A stretch of DNA of 64,000 nt from Streptobacillus felis (GTDB lineage: Bacteria; Fusobacteriota; Fusobacteriia; Fusobacteriales; Leptotrichiaceae): positions 1 through 64,000 of the forward strand of contig NZ_LOHX01000292.1 in assembly GCF_001559775.1 (NCBI RefSeq). The letters are read 5' to 3'. Of this stretch, positions 8,849 through 16,698 are shown in pieces. Every line of letters starts with the position of its first letter. Position 1 is the stretch's first letter. Both the position numbers and the translations under genes were made by a program. Under the pieces are notes generated by a model that searched no databases, had not been told where the DNA came from, and saw only the letters and a program-made list of their open reading frames with translations.

Positions 8849-10780
8849 ATGTTTTATCAAATATATGTTAAAAAACACATAAATACATATACTTATGAAT
8901 CAGATTTCCCTCTAACTATTGGTTCTTTTGTTGAAATCAATTTTAAAAATAAGGATGTAGTTGGAGTAGTAATTAGAGAAAGTAAAAAAGAAGAAATAGG
9001 AAACTTCAAAATAAAAAAAATAAATAGATGTTTAGACGATATAGTTGATGTTCCAGAAAGTATATTGAAAATAGCAAAATTTATTAATTCATACTATATT
9101 ACAGATTTTCATGCTAGTTTTAAATTATTAGGTCCTTATGAAAAAATGAGTAAGAAAAAATTAGAAGAAATAGAGAAAAAAGAAACTATAATAAAAAATG
9201 ATGCAATATTAAATAAAGATCAACAAAAAGCATTTGATGAAATTGTAAATAGTGATGAAAAACATTTCCTTTTATATGGTATTACAGGAAGTGGAAAAAC
9301 TGAAATATATATTAAATTAATAGAAGAAGCATTAATGAAAGATAAATCAAGTATATTTCTTTTACCTGAAATATCTTTAAGTTCTCAAATGGTAAAACGT
9401 ATAAAAAAAGTTTTTGGAGATAATGTAAGTCTAGTACATAGTAAAATGACTAGTACAAATAAGCTTAAAGAATGGTATAATATATACTCAGGTAATGTGA
9501 AAGTAATATTAGGAACAAGGTCTGCATTATTTGCTCCTGTTAAGAATTTAGGATATATAATAATAGATGAAGAACATGAAAATGCATATAAGCAAGAGGA
9601 TAATGCTAGATATCATGCAAGAAATGTAGCTATAAAAAGAGCTATGGAAGAAGGAGCTAAGGTTGTTTTAGGTAGCGCAACTCCTTCATTTGAAAGCTAT
9701 TATCTTGCAAAAAATAACTTTTTTAAATTAGTAAAGATTAATAATAGGTATAATAATTCTGAATTACCAGATATAGAAATAGTAGATTTATCAAATGAGA
9801 AATCACTATTATCTGAAAAACTATTATTAAATATTAAAGAGGTAATATCAAAGGGAGAACAGGTAATATTAATATTAAATAGAAAGTCTCACTCAGTATT
9901 AGTAAAATGTAAAGATTGTTCTACGAAAATTTCTTGTCCTAGATGTAGTCTTAATCTAAGATATTCTAAGTCAAAAAATATTTTAGAATGTTCTCACTGT
10001 GAATATAGGAGAAAAATGTATGATGTTTGTCCTAATTGTAAGAGCGAGAAGTTAGAATACTTAGGTATAGGTATAGAAAAAATTGAAGAAGAATTAGCTA
10101 ACCTTTTTGGAAATGAAAATATTTTAAGAATGGATTCAAGTACTATGACTAGTCAAAAAGATTTTGATAAGGCATATAAGGAATTTAGTGAAAATAAATA
10201 TCAAATTGCTATAGGTACTCAAATTCTTGCAAAGGGATTTCATTTTCCTAATGTAACTTTAGTTGGAGTTATAAATACTGATCAAATATTATCTTTAAGT
10301 GATTTTAGAGTTGGGGAGAAAACTTTTCAACTTGTAACACAATCAGCTGGTAGAGCAGGTAGAGGAGATAAAAAAGGTAAAGTAATTCTACAAAGTTATG
10401 TTCCTGATTCTAAATTAATACAATCAATAGTCTCAAATAATTTTGATGAATATTTTCAATATGATTTAGAATTAAGGAGATTTTTGAATTTGCCTCCATT
10501 TAGTAGGATGATAAAGATAATAGTATCTGATAAGAAGGAAGCAAGATCATATAAGAAAATTAGTGAAATATATGAAGAATTATTAGGTAATTTTGAAAAT
10601 ATATCTCATATAGAGAAAGCACCTATATATAAATTAAATGATGATTATAGATACAATATATTTATTAAAACTAACAAGGCAGAGATTGATTTAAATAAAA
10701 AACTATTAATTAAAATTAAATCATTAAGCACAAGTACAACAAGAGTTTTAGTAGATGTAGACCCTATAACCCTATATTAG
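8849..10780 (+). CDS. priA: Primosomal protein N' (replication restart helicase PriA)
   Basis: A 643-residue superfamily 2 helicase that reloads the replisome at stalled forks. An N-terminal DNA-binding domain (FYQIYVKK, SFVEINFKNKDVVGVV) is followed by Walker A GITGSGKTE near residue 147 and the DEEH box. Eight cysteines in CxxC pairs (CKDC, CPRC, CSHC, CPNC) form the two zinc sites inserted in the helicase. The later motifs AIGTQILAKGFHFPNV and QSAGRAGRG are present. It is slightly shorter than E. coli PriA, as is common in this group. AGGGGGA precedes the start. Confidence 0.96.
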   Translation: MFYQIYVKKHINTYTYESDFPLTIGSFVEINFKNKDVVGVVIRESKKEEIGNFKIKKINRCLDDIVDVPESILKIAKFINSYYITDFHASFKLLGPYEKMSKKKLEEIEKKETIIKNDAILNKDQQKAFDEIVNSDEKHFLLYGITGSGKTEIYIKLIEEALMKDKSSIFLLPEISLSSQMVKRIKKVFGDNVSLVHSKMTSTNKLKEWYNIYSGNVKVILGTRSALFAPVKNLGYIIIDEEHENAYKQEDNARYHARNVAIKRAMEEGAKVVLGSATPSFESYYLAKNNFFKLVKINNRYNNSELPDIEIVDLSNEKSLLSEKLLLNIKEVISKGEQVILILNRKSHSVLVKCKDCSTKISCPRCSLNLRYSKSKNILECSHCEYRRKMYDVCPNCKSEKLEYLGIGIEKIEEELANLFGNENILRMDSSTMTSQKDFDKAYKEFSENKYQIAIGTQILAKGFHFPNVTLVGVINTDQILSLSDFRVGEKTFQLVTQSAGRAGRGDKKGKVILQSYVPDSKLIQSIVSNNFDEYFQYDLELRRFLNLPPFSRMIKIIVSDKKEARSYKKISEIYEELLGNFENISHIEKAPIYKLNDDYRYNIFIKTNKAEIDLNKKLLIKIKSLSTSTTRVLVDVDPITLY

Positions 10781-10796
10781 AAAGAGTAGTGATAAT

Positions 10797-11297
10797 ATGA
10801 AAATATATGTATATGAAGCACCTATTTTAAGAAAAAAATCTGAAAATGTAACAGAATTTAATGATGAATTAAGAAAAACTTTAGATGAAATGGTAGAAAC
10901 TATGAGAAGTGCAAAAGGGATAGGACTTGCTGCCAACCAAGTTGGTATAGATAAGAGATTTTTTGTACTTGAAATTGAAGATGAAATATATAAAGTAGTT
11001 AATCCAGAAATAATAAAATTTGGTGATGATATAGTCGAATTTGAAGAAGGATGTTTAAGTATACCAGGTATATATAAGAAGGTATTAAGACCTGATACTA
11101 TTTTAGTTAGATACCAAGATGAAAATGGTAATTTAATAGAAAAAGAACTAAATGATGTACCTTCTCGTGCTTTTCAACATGAATTTGATCATTTAGAAGG
11201 AGTTTTATTTATAGATAAAATAAGTCCTATGAGTAGAAATCTTATAAGAAAAAAATTAGAATTAATGAAAAAAAATAGTAGACCAAGAGAATTTTAG
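10797..11297 (+). CDS. def: Peptide deformylase
   Basis: A 166-residue metalloenzyme removing the formyl group from nascent proteins. All three motifs are present: GIGLAANQVGI, EEGCLSIPG (cysteine metal ligand) and HEFDHLEG (two histidine ligands and the catalytic glutamate). It lies directly before fmt, the classical def-fmt pair that handles formylation at both ends of initiation. Confidence 0.97.
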   Translation: MKIYVYEAPILRKKSENVTEFNDELRKTLDEMVETMRSAKGIGLAANQVGIDKRFFVLEIEDEIYKVVNPEIIKFGDDIVEFEEGCLSIPGIYKKVLRPDTILVRYQDENGNLIEKELNDVPSRAFQHEFDHLEGVLFIDKISPMSRNLIRKKLELMKKNSRPREF

Positions 11298-11307
11298 AGG
11301 TGATTTA

Positions 11308-12234
11308 ATGAGAACAATTTTTATGGGTACACCAGACTTTGCCTTAGATACATTAAAATACATACATGAAAATACAGATTTATTAGCTGTATTTACAAAA
11401 GTGGATAAGGTAAATGCACGTGGAAATAAAATAATTTTTTCTCCAGTTAAACAATATGCATTAGATAACAATATAGAGATAGTCCAACCTAAGAGTCTTA
11501 GAACAGATGATGTTTATGAACTATTAAAAGAATATAATGCAGATTTAATTATAGTTGTAGCATATGGAATGATAATACCTAAAAATATTATAGATTTACC
11601 AAAATATGGAATAATTAATGTCCACTCTTCTTTATTGCCTAAATACAGAGGAGCTGCCCCTATACATGCAGCTATATTAAATGGTGATGAAAAAACTGGA
11701 GTTTCAATAATGTACATAGATGAAAAACTTGATGAAGGTGATGTAATCTGTACTTTAGAAACTGAAATTAAAAAAGAAGATAATTTAGGTACTTTACATG
11801 ATAGATTAAAAGTTTTAGGTGCAGAGGGTGTAAAACAAGCAGTTGAAATGATGAAAAATGGAACAGTTAAAGCTACAAAACAAGATCATAGTTTAGCAAC
11901 ATTTGTTAAACCAATAAAAAAAGAAGAAACTAAGGTAGATTTTAGCAAAGATAGTTTAAGTATATTTAATAAAATAAGAGGATTAAATCCATTCCCAGAG
12001 GCTTATACAACTTTAAATGGTAAGGTGTTAAAACTATATGCTTCAGATATTACTCAATATATTGGAGATGAAGAACCAGGTACTGTAATTGATTTAACTA
12101 AAGAAGGAATAGTAGTAAAAACGGGAGATGGTGCAATAATAATAAAAGAATTGAAATTAGAAGGTAAAAAGAAACAAAGTTCATTAGATTTTATTAATGG
12201 AAGACAAATAAATAAATTAGATGTGTTGAAATAA
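11308..12234 (+). CDS. fmt: Methionyl-tRNA formyltransferase
   Basis: A 308-residue enzyme that formylates initiator Met-tRNA using 10-formyl-tetrahydrofolate. The opening MRTIFMGTPDFALDTL, the catalytic segment INVHSSLLPKYRGAAPIHAA and the C-terminal OB-like domain beginning around FNKIRGLNPFPEAYT are typical. An AGAGGTGAT ribosome binding site sits 11 bases after def. The later folD gene in the same run helps supply the folate donor. Confidence 0.97.
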   Translation: MRTIFMGTPDFALDTLKYIHENTDLLAVFTKVDKVNARGNKIIFSPVKQYALDNNIEIVQPKSLRTDDVYELLKEYNADLIIVVAYGMIIPKNIIDLPKYGIINVHSSLLPKYRGAAPIHAAILNGDEKTGVSIMYIDEKLDEGDVICTLETEIKKEDNLGTLHDRLKVLGAEGVKQAVEMMKNGTVKATKQDHSLATFVKPIKKEETKVDFSKDSLSIFNKIRGLNPFPEAYTTLNGKVLKLYASDITQYIGDEEPGTVIDLTKEGIVVKTGDGAIIIKELKLEGKKKQSSLDFINGRQINKLDVLK

Positions 12235-12249
12235 GAAGGAGGAATATTA

Positions 12250-12918
12250 ATGACAAAAAAATACAGTCCCAAAGATGTTTCAGGACGTATAGTAGCAAGA
12301 CTTGCCCTTTATTTGGGTATATTAAAAGACTTAGAAAAGGTACAACCAGAAATTAATTCTATTGAATTAGCACAAAGAATGAATACTACTGCTGTACAAG
12401 TAAGAAAAGACTTATCTACTTTCGGTGAATTTGGAGTAAGAGGTAAAGGATATAGTGTTAGTGCATTAATTAGAGAAATAGAATCTATTTTAGGAATAGA
12501 TAAAGAAAATGAAGTTATATTAATTGGTTATGGACATGTTGGTAAAATGATAGCTTGTAATACTAATGTTTTAGGCAAGGGATTTAAATTAACTGCAGTT
12601 TTTGATAAAGATTCAAGAAAGATAGGAAAAGAAATACCTAATTTAAATATAAAAGTTAGTGATGCTTCTAAATGCTTAGAATATATTGAAAAAAATAAAG
12701 TACATACAGTTATTTTAGCTATAAATGCTGAATATGCACAAGTTGTAGCTAATCAATTAATACATTCAGGAGTTGAAGCTATACTAAACATGACAGCATC
12801 TAAATTAGAATTAAATTCGAATACAGCTGTAGTAAATGCTGATATTTCAGCTAAATTAAAAGAATTAAATTTCTGGAGAATTAATCCAGAATTAAGAGGA
12901 GGAATTAATTTTGACTAA
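12250..12918 (+). CDS. rex: Redox-sensing transcriptional repressor Rex
   Basis: A 222-residue NADH/NAD+ sensor. It has an N-terminal winged helix (NSIELAQRMNTTAVQVRKDLSTFG with the following GVRGKGY) and a Rossmann domain with GYGHVGK near residues 93-99. Rex normally represses fermentation and respiration genes until the NADH/NAD+ ratio rises, which fits a fermentative anaerobe. AAGGAGGA precedes the ATG. The last 8 bases overlap the TTG start of folD. Confidence 0.95.
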   Translation: MTKKYSPKDVSGRIVARLALYLGILKDLEKVQPEINSIELAQRMNTTAVQVRKDLSTFGEFGVRGKGYSVSALIREIESILGIDKENEVILIGYGHVGKMIACNTNVLGKGFKLTAVFDKDSRKIGKEIPNLNIKVSDASKCLEYIEKNKVHTVILAINAEYAQVVANQLIHSGVEAILNMTASKLELNSNTAVVNADISAKLKELNFWRINPELRGGINFD

Positions 12919-13786
12919 AAGTATATTAGATGGTAGATATGTATCGAATATACTGTATGAAAAATTAAAGTTTAAGTATGAAGAATTAGTTAAGATAGTA
13001 GGTAGAAAGGCAGGACTAGCTTTCATAAAAGTAGGTAATGATAAAGCTTCTACAATTTATCTTAACACTAAGACTAAAAAATGTAATGAAATTGGAATTT
13101 ATCAAGAAACTTTTACATTTGACGAAAATATTACAGAAGAAGAATTGATAATAGAAATTAGAAAACTAAATGAAAATAAAAATATAGATGGTATATTAGT
13201 ACAGTTACCACTGCCATCACATATTAACTATATAAAAATTATGTCAGAGATTAATCCTGATAAAGATGTAGATGGATTTCATCCTGAAAATGTAGGCAAT
13301 TTATTATTTAATGATAAAGGTATATATTCATGTACACCTCAGGGTATAATGGAACTCCTTAAATTCTATAAAATTAATGTGGGGGGTAAGGATATAGTAA
13401 TCATAGGAAGATCTAATATAGTTGGTAAACCTATGGCTTTAATGTTAATAAATGAGGGTGCAACAGTACAGGTATGTAACAGTAAAACTAAAGATTTGTT
13501 TCATAAAGTAAAACAGGCAGATATTTTAATCAGTGCGACAGGTGTTCCAAGATTAATAAAATCTGATTGTATTAAAGAGGGTGCTGTAATTATAGATGTA
13601 GGTATTTCTGAATTTGAAGGAAAATTATCAGGTGATGTGGATTTTGAAGATGTGTACAATAATTCTAGATTATCATACATATCACCAGTACCTGGTGGTG
13701 TTGGTCCTATGACTATATATTCGTTAATAAAAAATACTATAAGAGCTTTTGAACTTAATAATATACAATTGAAAAAAAATATGTGA
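12911..13786 (+). CDS. folD: Bifunctional methylenetetrahydrofolate dehydrogenase/cyclohydrolase
   Basis: A 291-residue FolD, converting methylene-THF to 10-formyl-THF. The catalytic Tyr and Lys pair is in STIYLNTKTKKC (Y50, K54). VQLPLP, DKDVDGFHPENVG, IIGRSNIVGKPMA and the final PVPGGVGPMT are family signatures. It begins at TTG, with AGAGGAGG inside the end of rex and an 8-base overlap (TTGACTAA). It supplies the formyl donor used by fmt two genes upstream. Confidence 0.96.
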   Translation: MTKSILDGRYVSNILYEKLKFKYEELVKIVGRKAGLAFIKVGNDKASTIYLNTKTKKCNEIGIYQETFTFDENITEEELIIEIRKLNENKNIDGILVQLPLPSHINYIKIMSEINPDKDVDGFHPENVGNLLFNDKGIYSCTPQGIMELLKFYKINVGGKDIVIIGRSNIVGKPMALMLINEGATVQVCNSKTKDLFHKVKQADILISATGVPRLIKSDCIKEGAVIIDVGISEFEGKLSGDVDFEDVYNNSRLSYISPVPGGVGPMTIYSLIKNTIRAFELNNIQLKKNM

Positions 13787-13797
13787 TATGATAAAAT
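13769..13797 (+). promoter_or_regulatory. Promoter inside the 3' end of folD
   Basis: TTGAAA (13769-13774), a 17-base spacer and TAAAAT (13792-13797). It would start transcripts just ahead of the CBS-domain membrane protein gene. A perfect small inverted repeat, TTTAGAAA and TTTCTAAA with a 2-base loop, lies at about 13801-13818, just before the ribosome binding site. Confidence 0.5.
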
Positions 13798-13828
13798 TAG
13801 TTTAGAAAGTTTTCTAAAAAGGAGATGT

Positions 13829-15061
13829 ATTAAGATAAGTATTAATATAATAATTGCTCTTTTAATTAATTTAATATTTTATTATATATTGGGCGCATTT
13901 GACACAAGTTTTATGTATATAAATTATATAGAAAAAAATTATTTAAAAGAAACAGAAGAAGAAAATAAAAATAAAGTTGCTAAATTTTTGAATGGATTAA
14001 TAAGATATAAAGTTACATCAAATATCATGAATCTTTTATTAATAGCAATCTATTTAAAGATATTTAATTTTAATTTTGCAATGTATTTTAAATCGAATAT
14101 TTTCTCATTCGTATTATCTGTTATCATTTTAATATTATTACAAACTTTTGTTAAAGTGATTGCAAAAAAAAATATATATAAAACATTATTATTTACTATA
14201 GATTTTATAGATGTATTATCTCTATTAATATTCCCTATAGTATTAATAGTTGAATTTTTATATAAAAAATTCAATAATATTTTTAATGATGGTGATGATG
14301 TAAATGAAAGAGATATTACTGAAGAGGATATTAGAAATATTATTAACTATGCAAATAATAATGAAGTAGAAAAAGAAGAAAAAGAAATGATACATAGTAT
14401 TTTTACATTTACAGATACTACGGTAAAAGAAATAATGACTCCAAGAACATCTATTATAGCTTATGATAAAGAAGAGACATTAGAAGAAGTATGGAATGAT
14501 ATTATAGAACATGAATTTTCACGTATACCATTATATAATGAAAGTATAGATGATATATGTGGAGTAATGTATACTAAAGATTTACTTAAATTTAAGGATA
14601 GAAAAATTAAATTAAAAGAACTGATGAAAAATATAGTATATGTTCCAGAAACAGTAACCTTAACATATATGTTAGAATTCTTTAGACAGAAACAACAACA
14701 TATGGCAATAATAATTGATGAATATGGAGGTACTTTAGGATTAATAACTATAGAAGATTTACTAGAAGAAATAGTTGGAGAAATTAGAGATGAATATGAT
14801 ATAGAGGAGGAAAACTTTAAATCTATATCAGAAAATGTTTATGAACTATTAGGTGAAACATTAGTTGATGAAATAAATGAAAAATATGGACTATCTATTG
14901 AAGAATCTGAAGAATATGATACTATTTCAGGATATATACAATATAAACTTGAGAGAGTAGCAAATGAAAATGATAAGGTTATAAATGATGGATATATTAT
15001 ACAAGTATTAAAAGTTGATAATAAGAAAATAGAAAAAGTAAAACTTATTATTAAAAGATAG
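13829..15061 (+). CDS. CNNM/CorC-type (hemolysin-family) membrane protein with CBS pair
   Basis: A membrane protein with a DUF21-like N-terminus of about three hydrophobic segments. It is followed by EIMTPRTSIIAYD, two CBS motifs (IPLYNESIDDICGVMYTKDLL and AIIIDEYGGTLGLITIEDLLEEIVG) and a C-terminal CorC_HlyC domain ending in IEKVKLIIKR. Relatives are involved in magnesium or cobalt efflux. The frame has no ATG, GTG or CTG upstream; the first usual start is TTG at 13889, which would delete the first membrane helix and has no ribosome binding site. AAGGAG at 13819-13824 and the hydrophobic codons after it point to ATT at 13829 as start (410 residues). The start is inferred and could instead reflect a base error. 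Confidence 0.85.
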   Translation: MKISINIIIALLINLIFYYILGAFDTSFMYINYIEKNYLKETEEENKNKVAKFLNGLIRYKVTSNIMNLLLIAIYLKIFNFNFAMYFKSNIFSFVLSVIILILLQTFVKVIAKKNIYKTLLFTIDFIDVLSLLIFPIVLIVEFLYKKFNNIFNDGDDVNERDITEEDIRNIINYANNNEVEKEEKEMIHSIFTFTDTTVKEIMTPRTSIIAYDKEETLEEVWNDIIEHEFSRIPLYNESIDDICGVMYTKDLLKFKDRKIKLKELMKNIVYVPETVTLTYMLEFFRQKQQHMAIIIDEYGGTLGLITIEDLLEEIVGEIRDEYDIEEENFKSISENVYELLGETLVDEINEKYGLSIEESEEYDTISGYIQYKLERVANENDKVINDGYIIQVLKVDNKKIEKVKLIIKR

Positions 15062-15069
15062 GAGATATG

Positions 15070-15600
15070 ATGGAAAAATTACAAATTCAAAAATTAGACG
15101 AAATGATCAGAAGCATACCTGATTTTCCTGAACCAGGTATAATTTTTAGAGACATTACTACGGCTTTAAAAGATAAGGAAGGTTTAAAACTTATTATTGA
15201 TGATTTTACGAATAGATATAAGAATAAAGGTATAGACTATGTATTAGGAGCAGATGCAAGAGGATTTATATTTGGAGCAGCAATAGCATATAACATAGGA
15301 GCAGGATTTGTTCCAGCTAGAAAATCAGGCAAATTACCAGCAGAAACTGTTAGAGCAGAATATTCATTAGAATACGGTAAAAATGCAATAGAGATTCATA
15401 AAGATGCATTTGAAAAAGATGCTAAAGTATTAATAGTTGATGATTTGTTAGCAACAGGTGGAACTGCTAAAGCTATGGTAGACTTAGTAGAAGAGCTTGG
15501 AGCTAAAGTTTATGAATTAGCATTTTTAATAGAATTATCTGATTTAAAAGGAAGAGATGTACTAAAAGGAAAAGACGTATATACGATATTACAATTTTAA
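15070..15600 (+). CDS. apt: Adenine phosphoribosyltransferase
   Basis: A 176-residue purine-salvage enzyme making AMP from adenine and PRPP. PDFPEPGIIFRDITT is the diagnostic N-terminal segment and VLIVDDLLATGGTA the PRPP-binding loop. Two ATGs lie side by side (15067 and 15070); GGAG ends at 15064, so the second is better spaced. It is the last gene of the plus-strand run and is followed by a terminator. Confidence 0.95.
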   Translation: MEKLQIQKLDEMIRSIPDFPEPGIIFRDITTALKDKEGLKLIIDDFTNRYKNKGIDYVLGADARGFIFGAAIAYNIGAGFVPARKSGKLPAETVRAEYSLEYGKNAIEIHKDAFEKDAKVLIVDDLLATGGTAKAMVDLVEELGAKVYELAFLIELSDLKGRDVLKGKDVYTILQF

Positions 15601-15602
15601 AT

Positions 15603-15644
15603 AAAAAAGAGTTTGTTTTATTAGATAAAGCAAACTCTTTTATT
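15603..15644. terminator. Bidirectional terminator after apt
   Basis: AAAAGAGTTTG (15605-15615) pairs with CAAACTCTTTT (15631-15641) with A and T runs on either side. It serves apt and the convergent small gene pair. Confidence 0.85.
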
Positions 15645-15861
15645 CTATTTTATCAATTAAATCAAGATAAGTATAAATTCTATTTTTCTTATTATTTTCT
15701 ATTTTTTCAAGTATGAATTTTTCTTCTATAATATTTTCCTTTTTTATTTTTTTTATAATCAAGTCTTTTATGAATTTTTCAAAATCTAAATTGTGTATTT
15801 TTAGATAAGCCTTAATAATCTTATCATTATCTTTGGATATTTTTACAGGTATTATAATCAA
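15640..15861 (-). CDS. Small ribbon-helix-helix protein (DUF6290/antitoxin-like)
   Basis: A 73-residue protein. Its first half, IIIPVKISKDNDKIIKAYLK and then NLDFEKFIKDLIIKKI, has the beta strand-helix-helix spacing of ribbon-helix-helix proteins of the type often annotated as antitoxins. The second half is Lys/Glu-rich and helical. The start is TTG with AAAGG seven bases upstream; no ATG is available. It is 9 bases downstream of a small membrane protein and probably cotranscribed with it. No known toxin family (RelE, MazF, HicA) is adjacent, so it may equally be a plain DNA-binding regulator. Confidence 0.6.
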   Translation of the reverse strand: MIIIPVKISKDNDKIIKAYLKIHNLDFEKFIKDLIIKKIKKENIIEEKFILEKIENNKKNRIYTYLDLIDKIE

Positions 15862-15870
15862 AACTAACCT

Positions 15871-16068
15871 TTAATCAACTAATTGAGATGTTTTATATAA
15901 AGCGTAATATTGTAATATGAATATAAATAATAAAAAGAAAATACCCGTAAAAGATAAATCAATTATAAAGAAAGGTACTAAATTTAATAAAAATGTAAAA
16001 GGGAAAATGTTTAGTATTCTTTCTAAAATTTCTTCTGTTCTAATTTTATTAATAATTGCTGTAATCAT
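15871..16068 (-). CDS. Small membrane protein of unknown function
   Basis: A 65-residue protein (MITAIINKIRTEEILERIL, then two hydrophobic segments, about residues 22-36 and 40-56). I do not recognise a family. The start at 16068 is chosen because GGAGGAAA lies just before it; a longer frame to 16080 has no such site. It has its own promoter, divergent from that of an XRE regulator, and precedes a ribbon-helix-helix gene by 9 bases. Confidence 0.55.
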   Translation of the reverse strand: MITAIINKIRTEEILERILNIFPFTFLLNLVPFFIIDLSFTGIFFLLFIFILQYYALYKTSQLVD

Positions 16069-16100
16069 AATTTCCTCCATTGTTTTATTTTTATAACACT

Positions 16101-16185
16101 AATATACCATATTTGTTTTAAAATTGCAACAAAAAAAATAAAAAATAAAAAAAATGTTGCTTTTTTTTAACTGTAATGCTATAAT
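16101..16185. promoter_or_regulatory. Divergent promoter pair with inverted repeat at the -35 boxes
   Basis: Minus strand: TTGCAA (16129-16124), 17-base spacer, TATATT (16106-16101), for the small membrane protein pair. Plus strand: TTGCTT (16157-16162), 17-base spacer, TATAAT (16180-16185), for the XRE gene. The two -35 boxes lie in the arms of an inverted repeat (GCAACA at 16126-16131 and TGTTGC at 16155-16160) separated by an A-rich tract. Confidence 0.65.
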
Positions 16186-16217
16186 GTGTTATATAATTAA
16201 AGCTTGGAGGGAAGTTT

Positions 16218-16583
16218 ATGATGGATTTAGGTCAAACTTTAAAAAATGCTAGAGAAAGAAAAGGGTACTCATTAAGGGAAGTTGAGAGTAAATTAAATGA
16301 AAAAGGAATAAGCTATGCACATACTAATATTAAAAGAATAGAAGATGGTGAAAGTTCTAAAACACCAATAAAAGTTTTAGCTGGACTTTGTGAAGTTTAT
16401 TCTTTAGATAAAATAAATATAATGAATTTAGCAGGTGCTAAAATTGAAGAATTTGTAGAATTGAATGATTTAGTTAAAAAAGCAACATTATTTTTTGATG
16501 ATAAAAGTGTAGATGAAGAAGACAAAAAGAAATTAATAGAAGTAATGAATGAGATGTTCTATAAATCAAAATTTGATAAATAA
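16218..16583 (+). CDS. XRE-family helix-turn-helix regulator
   Basis: A 121-residue protein with an N-terminal Cro/C1-type helix-turn-helix (LGQTLKNARERKGYSLREVE, then YAHTNIKRIEDGESSKTPI) and an acidic helical C-terminus with no enzymatic motif. GGAGGG lies six bases before the first of two adjacent ATGs. The gene is divergent from the small membrane/ribbon-helix-helix pair and has its own terminator, so local regulation of that pair is a reasonable guess. Confidence 0.85.
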   Translation: MMDLGQTLKNARERKGYSLREVESKLNEKGISYAHTNIKRIEDGESSKTPIKVLAGLCEVYSLDKINIMNLAGAKIEEFVELNDLVKKATLFFDDKSVDEEDKKKLIEVMNEMFYKSKFDK

Positions 16584-16586
16584 AAT

Positions 16587-16627
16587 AAAGTCTTAAAAGG
16601 TATTATTAGCTTTTAAGACTTTTTATA
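16587..16627 (+). terminator. Terminator after the XRE gene
   Basis: AAGTCTTAAAAG and CTTTTAAGACTT flank a short loop and are followed by TTTT. Confidence 0.85.
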
Positions 16628-16633
16628 TTTTTA

Positions 16634-16662
16634 TTGAAAAAAAATATAAAAAAAGGTATAAT
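16634..16662 (+). promoter_or_regulatory. Promoter of the M32 carboxypeptidase gene
   Basis: TTGAAA (16634-16639), a 17-base spacer and TATAAT (16657-16662), about 37 bases upstream of the ATG. Confidence 0.65.
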
Positions 16663-16698
16663 TAAATGATAGAATAATGAAAAGGAGAAGGTGATTTA

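Noticed and set aside
16124-16170. GCAACA/TGTTGC repeat followed by Ts read as a terminator
   Set aside because: No plus-strand transcript needs ending there, the loop is a long A tract, and both arms coincide with -35 boxes.
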